This document shows, piece by piece, positions 20,156 through 32,404 of a DNA stretch of 64,000 nt (positions are counted from its first letter, which is position 1; each line of letters starts with the position of its first letter). This DNA is from Liopterus haemorrhoidalis (Eukaryota > Arthropoda > Insecta > Coleoptera > Dytiscidae), in NCBI GenBank assembly GCA_963971575.1, contig OZ020616.1, positions 7,983,934-8,047,933 of the forward strand, in the 5' to 3' direction. The notes below the pieces were generated by a model. That model did not search any database. It saw only the letters and a list, made by a program, of their open reading frames with translations, and had not been told where the DNA came from. A program made the position numbers and the translations under genes.

Positions 20156-20472
20156 TAATGCCAAACTTAATTATAAACTGAACGAAAGAATAAGAAGGCG
20201 GTATCAAAGAAAAATATGGAGTACAAAATGAAAATTTAAAAACAACGATAGATGGAAATTACAACCTGTAATAAGTAGGGATGTGCCAGAACCGTATCCG
20301 TATTCGTATACGCGGATGTATACGAATACGGATAAAAAATTTCTGTTAATCTATACTAGTAAAATGTGTTTTAAAATCATAGTTAATAATAATAATAATA
20401 AATCTCTTTATTGTGAAGGTTCAGTTTACACTGCTCTACCATAACCTTAATGTTATTTAACTATTCTAATAT
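20156..20472. repeat. spacer with perfect 16-bp inverted repeat
   Basis: ATCCGTATTCGTATAC (20296-20311) is exactly inverted at 20318-20333 around a 6-nt spacer. Just upstream, TAGGGATGTGCC resembles a hAT end but no partner is visible. A short AAT run lies near 20387-20402. Confidence 0.75.
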
Positions 20473-20640
20473 ACGAGGGTTCCCTTTTATGGTTTTACAA
20501 ACGACCACTAGATGGCAATATTGAAATGTGTCATTACTATATTCGTAAAATTTGACATTTGTTATTGTGAAATCAGTGGCAGCTTATAAATTGACCGAGT
20601 AGTTTATTTACAGTGAGTATTCTTTAACACAGATGACTGC
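20473..20640 (+). pseudogene. mariner 5' end fragment
   Basis: The stretch GTGGCAGCTTATAAATTGAC and TTTGTTATTGTG matches the 5' region of the mariner at about 61615-61690. It begins with ACGAGGGTTCCC, a mariner-like TIR, and stops before the transposase start codon. It is a truncated left end. Confidence 0.7.
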
Positions 20641-21861
20641 TCGGTAATTCATATAAATAACAATAACCAAATAACTTACTCTCCTAGATCATTTGGAAAT
20701 CCACCAACAATTACAGTCAGGAATACCCATAATGAATGAACAGGTAGAGTTATAGAACAGCCCTATAATAAAACTATAATTGTCACCTTATTTGTAACCC
20801 CCCCATCCACCTACCTCTGTACAGACATAGTATATATATTATTGCATTTTTATTTTTTAGTTAGTTTAATTTGTAAGTCTTGAGAATGGCTTAATAGCAG
20901 AAATACGTATTGAGTAAAATAAATATATTTGTGAAACCAACCTAGTGTTTTAATTGAATATTGTTATTTAATGATGTTTCACCTAGGAATTATGGAAAAC
21001 TTTACCCAATCTACTTAATGTTATTTTACAATTTAGTAGACAATCGAGTTCACACAATTTTTTAATATTAACAAATAATAATATTATTTACTAAGTGCAA
21101 TACACAGCCTAATTGAACACGGATCAATCCATTGAGCTCACATTGGGACCATTTGCTGACGGAGTCGCTTTTTGAATTGGGCAATTTTAAAATTTTTAAG
21201 ATTTTGTATATCGTGGCAGCGTTGTACGAAAATGATTTTTTGACCGGTGTTTGGGAATATGTATCATGCGAGAGTTCCTAGTATTTTTACTGTTAACTTG
21301 TGATCTTTTCGTTGACAAAATATAAAATAAATACGTTTTATTTTTCATATTATCGCTGCGTATAACTCCTAGAGATCAAGTTTCTTATACAAAACTAAAA
21401 ATCTGAAATAAAATTAGTAACAATCTATACATTCAATTTTGCACCGAATTTTATAATAATTTAATTGAATATTTTTAACTGTAGAAAAACATTGTTAATA
21501 AATGATATCACTCATTAACTTAATAATAGATATTTAACAATAATATTCTGCAATTTTATAAATATTTTTATGGGTTTCAAATAATTTGTGTAACTGTGAA
21601 AAACTGAACGACTCCTAATTGTTAATGCGGTTGAAATGAAGAACGGACAAAAAACAATAGAGTTTGTTGCTCGTAACCGGTAATGACTATATTATTGTCC
21701 CTGCCGAGAAAGTGTATTAATTTTCTAATTATAATCATAACTTCTTGTACTTTTTTGTTAGAATTTAGTAAAAACCACGAACAGAAACATTTAATAAATA
21801 AAATATGTTACTAAATCTGGCACCCCACGTTTCTATAGCCAGTAGAAAAGTGGTGATTTTA
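20641..21861. other. AT-rich stretch without recognisable gene
   Basis: The segment near 20880-20940 (GAGAATGGCTTAATAGCAG, AATACG, AATAAATATA) resembles the polyadenylated 3' end of a retroelement, possibly Penelope- or LINE-like, but no coding domain confirms it. The remainder shows nothing I can name. Confidence 0.4.
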
Positions 21862-22433
21862 TTGGGTTATTACATAAGTCGGATCGTTTTTTTTTTTCAC
21901 CTTTTTTCAATAAAATATACATTCTAAAAAAAAACTTTTATTATTAAATGTGCTGTCCATTATTTTCTATCACTTTGGACAAACGCTCAGGCAATTTCAT
22001 AATACCATCTTTCCAGAAAGTTCCGTCTTTGTTCTCGAAAAATCTGTCCAGGTTAATTTTGATATCGTCCACAGATGCGAAATTTTTTCCGTTAAGGGAA
22101 TTTTGTAGAAATCAGAACAAATGGTAGTCGGTTGGTGCGATGTCTGGACCATTTTCTCCGACTACCATTTGTTCCGTTCTCTACAAAATTCCCTCAACGG
22201 AAAAAAATTCGCATCCTTGGACGATATCAAAATTTACCTTTACAGATTTTTCGAGAGCAAAGACGGAATCTTCTGGAGAAATGGCATTATGAAATTGCCT
22301 GAGCGTTTGTCCAAAGTGATAGAAAATAATGGACAGTACATTTGATAATAAAAGTTTATTTTTAGAATGTATGTATATTTTATTGAATAAAAGGTGAAAA
22401 AAAAAAAACGAACGGACTTATGTAACAACCTAA
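21862..22433. mobile_element. mariner-derived foldback element
   Basis: Arms 21862-22131 and 22158-22433 are inverted copies of the same mariner 3' end around a 26-nt loop. TIRs TTGGGTTATTACATAAG and inverted TTAGGTTGTTACATAAG sit between TA dinucleotides (21860-21861, 22434-22435). The right arm reads DYHLFRSLQNSLNGKKF...FFESKDGIFWRNGIMKLPER...VIENNGQYI, the C-terminus of a Mos1-like transposase; the left arm carries the same on the minus strand with stops. Two C-terminal ends thus face outward and no N-terminal region is present. Confidence 0.92.
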
Positions 22434-22449
22434 TATTATCATATTCACA

Positions 22450-22850
22450 TAATTTTTGAACGTCCCTCTCCACTTTTGTCTATCGCTGGCTTCTCTTTTA
22501 ATTTCCTCCCAGGTCATTCCAATTTCAGCATGTTCCCTTTTAACGAATCTTTTTCATGACTCTGTTGGTCTTCCAATTCATCGTTTCCTATTTGGGTTAT
22601 ATTCTATTGCTTATCTTGCTATGTCTTCTGTGGGTTTTCTTAGAGTGTGGCCCATCCATTTCCATTTATTATTTTTTATGGTCTTGCTAATTAGCTCTTG
22701 TTCTGTTATTTCCCATAGTTTATCGTTTGTCTTTTTTTATCAGGCCAGAATATTCCCAGAATTTTCCTTGTTTATAAATATTTGTATTCGTTGTATGTCC
22801 TTATTTTCTTTCCATTTCTTTCTATTTTCGTTCCATCAACATGACCAGTA
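22450..22850 (-). pseudogene. LINE ORF2 C-terminal fragment
   Basis: The minus strand reads KWKWMGHTLRKPTEDIAR, then stop, AIEYNPNRKR, stop, IGRPTES, stop, KRFVKREHAEIGMTWEEIKR, EASDRQKWRGTF. This is the conserved tail of an RTE/CR1-like LINE (WxGHTLRRP, GRPxxxW, W-x-E, DRxxWR). Three stops, two of them TGA at expected Trp or Arg sites, show it is dead. The hydrophobic 131-codon plus-strand frame here is its antisense shadow. Confidence 0.87.
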
Positions 22851-23775
22851 ATCTGAGAATTGCGTCAGAATGAGAAACTAAAGAAACTGCTAACACATCT
22901 CAAATTCAATATACGTGAAGCTTGTACCGAAGAATAGCAGAAATGCCAGTATTAGGGAAAACTTAACCATCATAGAGAATAAATATACCACTATAAGTAT
23001 ACTTAATCTTCGAGTCTACTAAAAATCAGCTAGTGTTGATTTTCCTACAAACCTCACAATTGAATTGATAAACTGGACATACATGATGTTTTAGTCTCCA
23101 AATGGAGCTACAATCGAGACGCAATCTATACCTGCAATCATCCATATCAAACAATGGAGCATATAATCTCTTCTTACGCTATCTACAGCTTTCCTTGGAA
23201 CACAGACGACATAAACAATTTTACACCTAATACTCTTCAATGGTTCAATGGATTGGACACTGTAATGCATTTATTTATTTTATTTTTTGTTGCTAATTTT
23301 TTTATAATGGCATTTGCAATGATAATATAACAATTTCTGTTTATAATGGTAAAGTCTCAAACGGAATAAAAATCGTGCCGGAATTCTATAACCCAGTGGC
23401 GCTGGGACAGGGTGGCGTTGGTACAGTGTCCTCCTAAAAAAAATTTAAAAGAAAAACTTATTTTAAAATCTTATTTATACTTTAAATTGCATTAAACTAG
23501 CTAAATATATCTGCATATATTTATTTTTATTATTTCTAATTCAAAGATTTTTTATATTGGCCGGTACAGTGTTGCCACATGCGATTACTAATGTATTTAT
23601 CTACGCAAGTAATAAAAATGAACTGGAAAGGGCAACAGCGGCGAGTTGTTAGTGTGAATGTGTTGGTTAATTTAGGCCGGTGGCCTTAGCTTAGCGTTCG
23701 TTTGCTTTGATTTTACTCAGACGTGAAACAAGATACAGTGTGTTATATTAAAACTAACGTTATTAACTATGAAAC
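22851..23775. other. AT-rich stretch without recognisable gene
   Basis: No domain or element end is identifiable. A short less AT-rich region near 23600-23720 might be host DNA. Confidence 0.45.
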
Positions 23776-23777
23776 TA

Positions 23778-24343
23778 CAGGGTGAGTGGGGTGAATTTCA
23801 GGAATGTATTGTACATGTAAAAATAAGTAAAAAAAAAACTCTAATGTTGTTGTGCGATTGTCTTTTATTTTCAAGTTATAACGTAATTAAAACAGTTTCT
23901 ATCTTTCAACGCGCCGAACTTCAGGAATGTATTGTACATGTAAAAACAAGTAAAAAAAAAACTCTAACGTTGTACCATTGGACTATTGTTTATGGGGATG
24001 GTTCAAAAATGAGGTTTACAAAGTCAAAGTAGATACTCCAGATGCATTAATTCGACGAATTAGAAATACTGCAGTCGATATTAAAGAAAGGCATGAAACA
24101 ATCAGGAGAGTAACGGGCGCTCTTCGTAGGCTAAGTGGACTATGTTTACAAGTTAACGGTGATATTTTTGAAAACTTGTTAGCACATCGAAATTAAAACG
24201 ATGTTCGATAGAAAGTGTTTTAATTACGTTATAACTTAGAGAATAAAAGACAATCGCATAACAACATTAGAGTTTTTTTTTTTACTTATTATCCATGTAC
24301 AATACATTCCTGAAGTTCGGCCCATTCCTCCCCACTCTCCTTG
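23778..24343 (+). mobile_element. long-TIR Tc1/mariner-superfamily deletion derivative
   Basis: TIRs of about 116 bp (23778-23893 and 24216-24343) include CAGGAATGTATTGTACATG and a long A-run, and are flanked by TA (23776-23777, 24344-24345). A 60-bp piece of the TIR recurs internally at about 23920-23972 in direct orientation. The remaining coding sequence, 23972-24196, is the transposase C-terminus: PLDYCLWGWFKNEVYKV, VDTPDALIRRIRNTAVDI, then LQVNGDIFENLL. The Asp of PLD is the third catalytic acid; the first two are deleted. Confidence 0.88.
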
Positions 24344-24528
24344 TATATTATTAATAAAAAATATTGGTCCTCATTGGCCAATATTAAATATTTCACAATC
24401 GAACAAAAGTGGAAATAGAACATTAATAGAGAGTTCAGTAAAAAACAATAGTATTAATTTAGAATGGGGCACCAAAAGCTACAATTTTTTTAACGACCGA
24501 TGATTTTGCTATCTGTAGCTTGGAGCTT

Positions 24529-25846
<1,318 letters not shown>

Positions 25847-25855
25847 GTGTAAAAG

Positions 25856-27311
25856 TACACGGAGAAAAATGACATTGTTCCATCAAGTAAAATATTTTAC
25901 TTGGCCAAGTTTTTGCTAGAGTAACAGAAAAAAATTGTCCCTGATAATATTTTTTCAATTACGTTGGTTGATCTTACTAAGACCTTAAAGTCATTCTAAC
26001 AAAGAGAAATTAGTTTCATACCTATTTGTTAAGGTTACAAATTAAATTTGTTGCTACGACAAATGTGTTAGTCCATGTGAAACAAATATATAATGATACT
26101 TAATAATTTTGTGCATCTAACAAATCATGTTAGTCATCCAGGTATGTGACGTATATGCCTTGCACATGCGTTTTGAGTTCGGAACAATATGGCGTAGGCT
26201 TTGTTAGTGGTTGACGTTTTAATACCTGTTGATAGTTTCTGCGCTGTATTTAATAAGCAAATAAGTGCAACAATGCAGTGTATCCGAACATTAGTATCTT
26301 GGGGACTTCGCAAATATTTTCAACGTATTACAACTTGAGGAGACAGTTTAGAAAAGTTGGGCTACTCGATAAAAGAGTAAATTAGCCCAATAAATAAAAC
26401 AGGTAATGATTTTAATAATACAAATAGTGTATTAATGCTAATACTTTGGTGTGAAATTTTTGTAATCATATAGAAATATGCTAAAAACTATACCCTGTTT
26501 AGAACTCCATTTAAAAATTTCTTATCGTTTTACAGATGTTCATTTTTTTGTTGTGAACATGGTTTTATCAGTAAAAGTGAAAATTATTATTATTTCCATT
26601 TACATTAAGCTAAGCAGTGTATAAACCGGGTATAAGTTGATAGACGTGAATTTTTGCCTGTCATATATAAATTGGAAATGAATATTTGTAATAATTTTGA
26701 ATATTTAATTGTTTTATGTTCATACTAAAAATCAAACTTAAAATTAGTTAATGTCCTGTTACATATTAAATTTTATAACTGTAAATTTTGTTAATAATAA
26801 ATTGTAACAACAATAATTTATAAAATTTGTTTTATTTTTCTTAATACATATATACATTTTACAGGTAGAGATGTTTTTAAATTTCTTTGCGAAAACAAAA
26901 TCTGTTAGATGTCATAACATTTCCAGTTCAATTTTGTGACTTCTAATAGCGTTTTTTTCATCACTAAATATAAAAATATCTCTGATTTGAGATTACAACA
27001 AATGAAATTAGTAATGTACTTCTAACTAATTTTATTAGTCACCCCAACAAAGGTGGTTACCCGGGCAAAAGATGATCAGTTCGTGAGACAAATAATTTTT
27101 TGTTACCATAAAAATTTGCTAATTCTAACTAATGAAAATTAGTTCCTAGAACAAAAACTTCAGCAAAAACATTTTGTTCCCAATGCAAATTTATGTGATT
27201 AGAAAAATTTGTTGTCAAGACAAAAAAATTTGTTGTCTAAAATACCACTAAAAAAATTTGCTGGAGTAACTAAAATTTTAGTAATTCCAACAAAACCTTT
27301 TTTACCATGTA
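25856..27311. mobile_element. noncoding 1.46-kb DNA element with 8-9-bp TSD
   Basis: Ends TACACGGAGAAAAA and inverted TACATGGTAAAAAA lie between GTGTAAAAG (25847-25855) and GTGTAAAAA (27312-27320). The subterminal 150-300 bp at each side repeat degenerate AAATTTGTTG, CTAACAAA and AGTAAAAT motifs in mirrored orientation. No transposase is present. A 9-bp TSD would suit a Mutator-like element, an 8-bp one hAT; the ends do not start with CAG, so I lean to Mutator-like but do not assert it. Confidence 0.65.
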
Positions 27312-27329
27312 GTGTAAAAAGATCAACAA

Positions 27330-27850
27330 TAAAGATTAAGGAACTTCTTCATGAAGCACATATCAGCAAAAATATCCACACAAACCTAATCTAGACACCC
27401 GATCATGTAAGAATAACAGGAAACGAAAACCCTGACGAAGAAGCAAAGGAAGCCATCATAGAACCAACAATACACACCCTTATAGAAGCTAAAGACTTTA
27501 AATCAGAAATAATTAGGCTTATAAATAATGAATGGCAACAAAAGTGGTCCACTATACAAACAACAAACTATGGCAAATCAAGGACAGCACCAACATATGG
27601 GAAATATCAAAAAACCGGAAATACCGAACAATCATAAGCCGATTGAGAATAGCACACACGAGGTACACCCATGAATACATATTCCAAAACTTACCGAAAC
27701 CAGCATGCGAATCCTGTAACGAAGAAATTACAGTGGGATATATAATCACCAAATACCCAAAATATGAACACGAACGAACATGTCGACGCGAATACCATAC
27801 TGGGATTCCGCTTTTTCGTTAATTCATCATTCAATGGGATAATGCACAAA
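27330..27850 (+). pseudogene. LINE RNase H to C-terminal fragment
   Basis: Frames give an RNase H end (TPDHVRITGNENPDEEAKEA, the usual W-x-PGHxGxxGNExAD), a spacer domain with EWQQKWS, then TIISRLRIAHTRYTHEYI, PKPACESCNEEITVGYII and KYEHER. This is the I/Jockey-type C-terminal zinc-knuckle region. Stops (TAG in place of the RNase H Trp) and a frameshift near 27600 are visible. Confidence 0.82.
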
Positions 27851-28049
27851 AATGGAACAGCAAAACAACAATCACTTTTGCATAATCGGTTTATTAACAA
27901 CGAAGCCAATACACTCTCAAATTCTTTATTAAACCATATTTGCCATTCAGTGAGCTCCATCTTTGTACAGTACTTCAGTGAAAGACAGTCAGGTCACAAC
28001 TGATTAGCTGAATCTTAATAACCAACATTTCAATTAGTAAATTATCCAG

Positions 28050-28530
28050 TTTAAGGCAGTAAGAATCTTCATTGGAGCGATACATTCCACCCCTATCAAT
28101 GTTTTATTAGCAGAAGCGAAAATTACTCCTCTATATCTAAGAAGAAAACTTCTGAGTCTCCGATTTATGAGTCTCCACTACCCTTTTTAACGTCATGCCA
28201 ACCGCTACTTCATCTATCTTACGTTGTTTCTCCGCTCCAATTGTATATTCTCTCCCAAACAACTATATTGTCTCAAATTTTCCTTTGCCAGCTAACCCAA
28301 ATAATGAACAGTTTCTAAATAAAATACAAGAAAAATGGCCCAATGCATACCATTTTTACACCGATGATTCCAAGACACACTTAGGTGTTGGCTGCCTTTC
28401 TCGGCCCAAACAAACAATACTACGGGAAATACAAGTTACCCAATGATGTCCAGATATTCTCAGCAGAAAACAATCTCAATTAAATTATGCTTGAACTACA
28501 TAAAGTCGAATCTCCACTTTACTTAGCCTA
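28050..28530 (+). pseudogene. LINE fragment, RT end to RNase H start
   Basis: Frames encode KAVRIFIGAIHSTPINVLLA and EAKITPLYLRRKLLSLRF (RT C-terminal conserved block), followed near 28330-28420 by an RNase H start seen as FYTDDSKTHLGVGC, with frameshifts. The order relative to the fragment at 27330 shows a rearranged or second copy of a similar I/Jockey-type LINE. Confidence 0.75.
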
Positions 28531-28639
28531 TCATCATCTTTTCCTACAGTAAAAGCGCCCTTTGCAAATAGAAATGTCCTGGCTTCTCGGTCAACAACCC
28601 AAAAAAAAATTACGATGTAATTGAAGATTAAAACTCACT

Positions 28640-29010
28640 ACGCGATAACGGAATTATCTTTAAAATCATATGGTTAAAAGGACAAAGGAGGTCGAGAGAA
28701 TGGCGAAAGTAATAGCTCAAGATGGCGAGTTCCTTGTAGATCCACTTATGAGCTCAGATATAAAAGCTTTACTCAACAGGATCATCACTAAAGAGGGGAA
28801 AAACAACTACCTTATGACAACAACTGTAAAAGGAACCTGGTACAGGAACATCCAGCCCACCCTACCCTACAGCACCAAGTTTTCAACCACTAGTAACAGG
28901 AAAGATATAACAACAATATGTTGCTTAAGATTCAATGATTGCTACACAGAACACCACCTTTTCGGCACTAGCACAAAGATGTCAACCATATTTGATTTAA
29001 TTGCCCAATA
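28640..29010 (+). pseudogene. LINE C-terminal fragment interrupted by a mariner
   Basis: The frame at 28670 carries KGTWYRNIQPTLPYS, KDITTICCLRFNDCYTEHHL and MSTIFDLIAQY. This is the C-terminal RLRxxH region of an I/Jockey-like LINE. It runs into the mariner at 29013; after the mariner (29757 on) the frame resumes as NDHRHYYINE, matching the expected continuation. The cysteines of the knuckle are lost. Confidence 0.75.
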
Positions 29011-29012
29011 TA

Positions 29013-29754
29013 CGAGATATGTTTCCAAAGTTCTGGGAATTTAGCTATAATTTTTATTATTTTGTTAATTTTCGTCAATATTACAATGTAGTTTTTGAAC
29101 ATAATCTCCATTTAACTGAATACATATATCTCAACGATAAACTAATTTTTTTTAAGCCGTCCTCAAGTATCAGACCTATTGAGTTGCTGTTCTGGTCCCA
29201 ACAGCCTTGGCACTCAGAGCGGCGAAACCTTGCTAACGCCCAAACAATCATGCAAGATGTCATGAACTTGTCGTGTACCTATCCCTAGGCGCACACTAAT
29301 TTGACGAATAGTCATTCGCCTGTCTTCTTTCAGTAGGTCTTCGACGGCAGTAATGTTTCTTTCATTTGCCGACGTGCTTGGGCGCCCACTGCGTGGATCG
29401 TCTTCTAGTGATGTTCTACCGGTTTTAAAACGATCGATCCACCGATAAACAGTACTTTTGGATTCTGCAGACTCACCAAATACTTCTTGCAGACGCCGAA
29501 TAATTTCTGATGTTTTCACACCTTCTTTCCACAAAAATTATTGCTCTTTGAGATTTTGCTGCGTCTTCCATGGTTACAAAAACAGTGCTATGAAAACGCG
29601 TCTATATCAGTCGAACACCTAAATCAGATTGAACAATATTGCACTAGATAGTTGCATAAACATGTCAAGATTTGTCTGGCACCAATAACATTGCCTATAA
29701 GTTCTGCGTAATTTAATTATAGCACAATTCCCAGAATTTAGGAAACATCCCTCG
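29013..29754 (-). mobile_element. mariner-like element inserted in LINE
   Basis: TIRs CGAGATATGTTTCCAAAG and inverted CGAGGGATGTTTCCTAAA extend about 40 bp and are bounded by TA (29011-29012, 29755-29756). The transposase begins at ATG 29569-29571 (MEDAAKSQRAIIFV, then a frameshift), with helix-turn-helix domain GVKTSEIIRRLQEVFGESAE, STVYRWIDRFKTGRTS, DDPRSGRPSTS and RQVHDILHDCLGVSKV. After about residue 105 the coding sequence jumps into a 3' remnant, so the catalytic core is deleted. Confidence 0.88.
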
Positions 29755-29859
29755 TATAATGACCATCGTCACTATTATATTAATGAAAAAAAAGTAAATT
29801 CTTAATTCGTGTCACACGAAAAACTAACTTAATCTTTTTGATTCTGTTAATAATCCTTC

Positions 29860-30175
29860 GACGCCGACATATGTACCGCAGCTAGGAATACCAAGTTCCT
29901 GGCTGCTTCAGAACTGGAAGAAATGATTCTTCTGTTTTACAGTCCTGACTTAGCGCCTTGTGTCTTCTTTCTCTTCCCTTTTATGAAGGATAAAGGCGTG
30001 AGTTAAAATTTAATAACTCTGAAGCGGCGATCGGAGGCTATGATAATCTCGTTTCGAAGTGACACCTGAACGATAGGCCTAGTGCTTTCAGAATTGCTTT
30101 CACCGGATGGAACAGTGCATTGAACATGAAGGTGGATATTTTGAAAATCAACAATAATATTTAAATATACAAATT
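29860..30175 (+). pseudogene. mariner transposase C-terminal fragment
   Basis: Plus-strand frames give YSPDLAPCVFFLFPFMKDKG, then after stops and a frameshift RMEQCIEHEGGYFENQQ and a stop near 30164. The second Asp of SPDLAPCD is Val. Only the last third of the gene remains. Confidence 0.8.
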
Positions 30176-30249
30176 TTGTTGTTTTCTTCATTTTCCGTAA
30201 AACTTAAGTAGCAACTCACGTGATATCTTTACTCCACCATAGCATTTAA

Positions 30250-30318
30250 TTTTTAGGGTTTTGTAGGTATGAGCAAAAAACCCGTATACCGTCATTTTGT
30301 CGTCTGTCTGTCTGTCTA

Positions 30319-30355
<37 letters not shown>

Positions 30356-31357
30356 TCGGTAAAAATTGCAGCCAAACGGCTAAACCTAGAAGTTGAAATT
30401 TGGCATGCTTATACAACTCTTTGACCCGCACATAGGAAAAATACTAAAACATCTAAAAAACATATCCCCCTAAAAATATAAACAAATATGTGCTCATCGA
30501 AAAAAAATATATTTTTTTATAATTCTGAGTAGGGTATCAAATGAAAACCCTTGGTACGTGGATTAACGATCAAATTTTTATTTTTGCAAAATAAATTATT
30601 TTGAAGCGATTTTTGCCAAAATTGTGCAAAAAAATTTTTTTGTCCCACACCCTGCAGCCCAGATGGTTTAAACTAAAAATCTGAAAAAATTCTAAGTAAT
30701 GTACATTGGTGTGAACCGGAATAGTACAACAGGAATTTTTGATCAGATAATGTTTTTGGAAAAAAACGCATTTTTTGTGATTTTTGGCTAATAATGTACA
30801 CAAGTTATAGCTTTGTAACACGCCACACTGAAACGTGTATGCTGGTGTAGTGGTATTTGACACTGATTTTTCAATCAAGTAACCCGATCCGAAAGGGATC
30901 GAACCCTGTGAGAAGAGACTATATTATTTTTTGTTTTTTTTTTAAATTTTTATATTGTTTAAATTATTTTTTCAAAATTCTAGTTATATTTTGGCAAATG
31001 TTGCATTTAATTTTTAAAAGCGTAAATTTAATAACCAGTGGAAATTGTTTAAATTATAATTTAATTCTGTTTCAATGTACACGAAATCAGAGGGTCGGAA
31101 CTTATAACAACCAATGAAAGCCATAGGCTCAATTTTTAAAATTCTTAATGAACCTTGCTATATAAAAAAAAATACTGCACATATTTAGAAACCTAAATAA
31201 TGGTATTAGGCGTTCGAATTAAAATTAACAAAAAAAATATTTTAATATAAAATTTGTTTTCGCATCCAAAATAATGTATGTAATAATAAATCATTCACTT
31301 ACTAAATACCTGCAAAACCCTGAAATGTGTGAAAATTCACACTTCACATCAATTTTT
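30250..31357 (+). mobile_element. Helentron-like (HINE/DINE-1-type) repeat, copy 1
   Basis: The left end ATTTTTAGGGTTTTGTAGG and right end ATACCTGCAAAACCCT (31306-31321) are inverted partners. The right end is followed by the hairpin GTGTGAAAATTCACAC. A (GTCT)n block at 30301-30355 follows the left end, then a conserved AACGGCTAAACCTAG segment. Left subterminal inverted repeat, GTCT microsatellite core, right inverted repeat and 3' hairpin are the architecture of nonautonomous Helentrons such as DINE-1. No TSD is visible and no Rep/helicase frame. A tRNA-like module lies near 30825-30912 (A-like box TGGTGTAGTGGT, B-like box GGGATCGAACCC). Confidence 0.8.
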
Positions 31358-32404
31358 ATATCCTGTCATGACCCTTGTCAATCTTTGTCTCAATATATAA
31401 ATTACTCAATCTTTTGTGAGCGCTATTTCTAAGTAAAAAAAAGTTTCCACTCTTTTATATCATAAAAAAACTAAATAAAACTATTCTGCATAATATCCAC
31501 TTACACTTTATTTCACGCAACAATTCAAAACTCCAAAACAAAGAAAAATATATTCATATTCCGACTTTAGCGTTCGGATTTGAAATCGGCGAGTACATAA
31601 AAGCTGGTATTATTCTGAGCTCATACAGCGTAACGATAAAAACCGCTTCTAATTTTTCAATGCATTTTTGAGTGAGTGATAGGGCATAAATCAATGTTTG
31701 TGCTACGTTGCGAGCGTTACGTACGTACGTACCGATGTGTTTGCATGAACCAGTGACAAATACCGCTTTGATTTATGTACAGATCGTATATTACGTTATA
31801 AAACTATACGCCAAAACATTTCATGGAGAATCATAGCGCGCTCTTGACGTTTGTGACGGAATTTGTGTGGTCTACAGAATATTAAAACAACCGGTGAGAG
31901 AAAGGAAAAAATTCATGATTTCATAAAGATGCATTAGATTATAGCTCAGGCTGGTGGATGAAGTCAAAAATGCTTCATAGATGTTAACAAAATATAGTTG
32001 ATCTCAAAAAAATTATGTGAAGAGTAAATTTTCGCACATTTCAGGGTTTATAGCTATTTAATAACTGTAAGAAGCCAACAGAATCCTGGATGTTTAGGAA
32101 TATTTGTTCTATAATCATATCAAAGTTAACAGTTTTTTGATAATCATTTTATTCAGTATTTGAGTATTAAGAGTTTCCATTTAATTATTTTTAAACAAAA
32201 TTTTAAAAAAATTCGAAAATTTCGTCACAATAAATTTAAAAATCTCAGTTTTTTCTGTGTATTTGCTTCGTACTCGAGTCTTCATTAAATTAATAAGAAA
32301 TATATTGATAGATAAATTCATTTTTTGAATTTCAGAAACGTATTTCTCACTGTAAATGAGATATAACACAACAAATAACACTGTGTTATTTTTTTTATAA
32401 GTAT
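31358..32404. other. AT-rich stretch with Helentron right-end remnant
   Basis: ATGTGAAGAGTAAATTTTCG and CATTTCAGGG at about 32018-32049 match the Helentron-like right end in reverse. The patch at 31560-31860 is less AT-rich and includes ACGTACGTACGTACC; no frame or splice pattern supports a gene. Confidence 0.45.

Noticed and set aside
22456..22851. Hydrophobic 131-codon plus-strand frame resembling a membrane protein
   Set aside because: The minus strand encodes a recognisable LINE C-terminus (GHTLRKP, EIGMTWEE); the hydrophobic frame is its antisense shadow.
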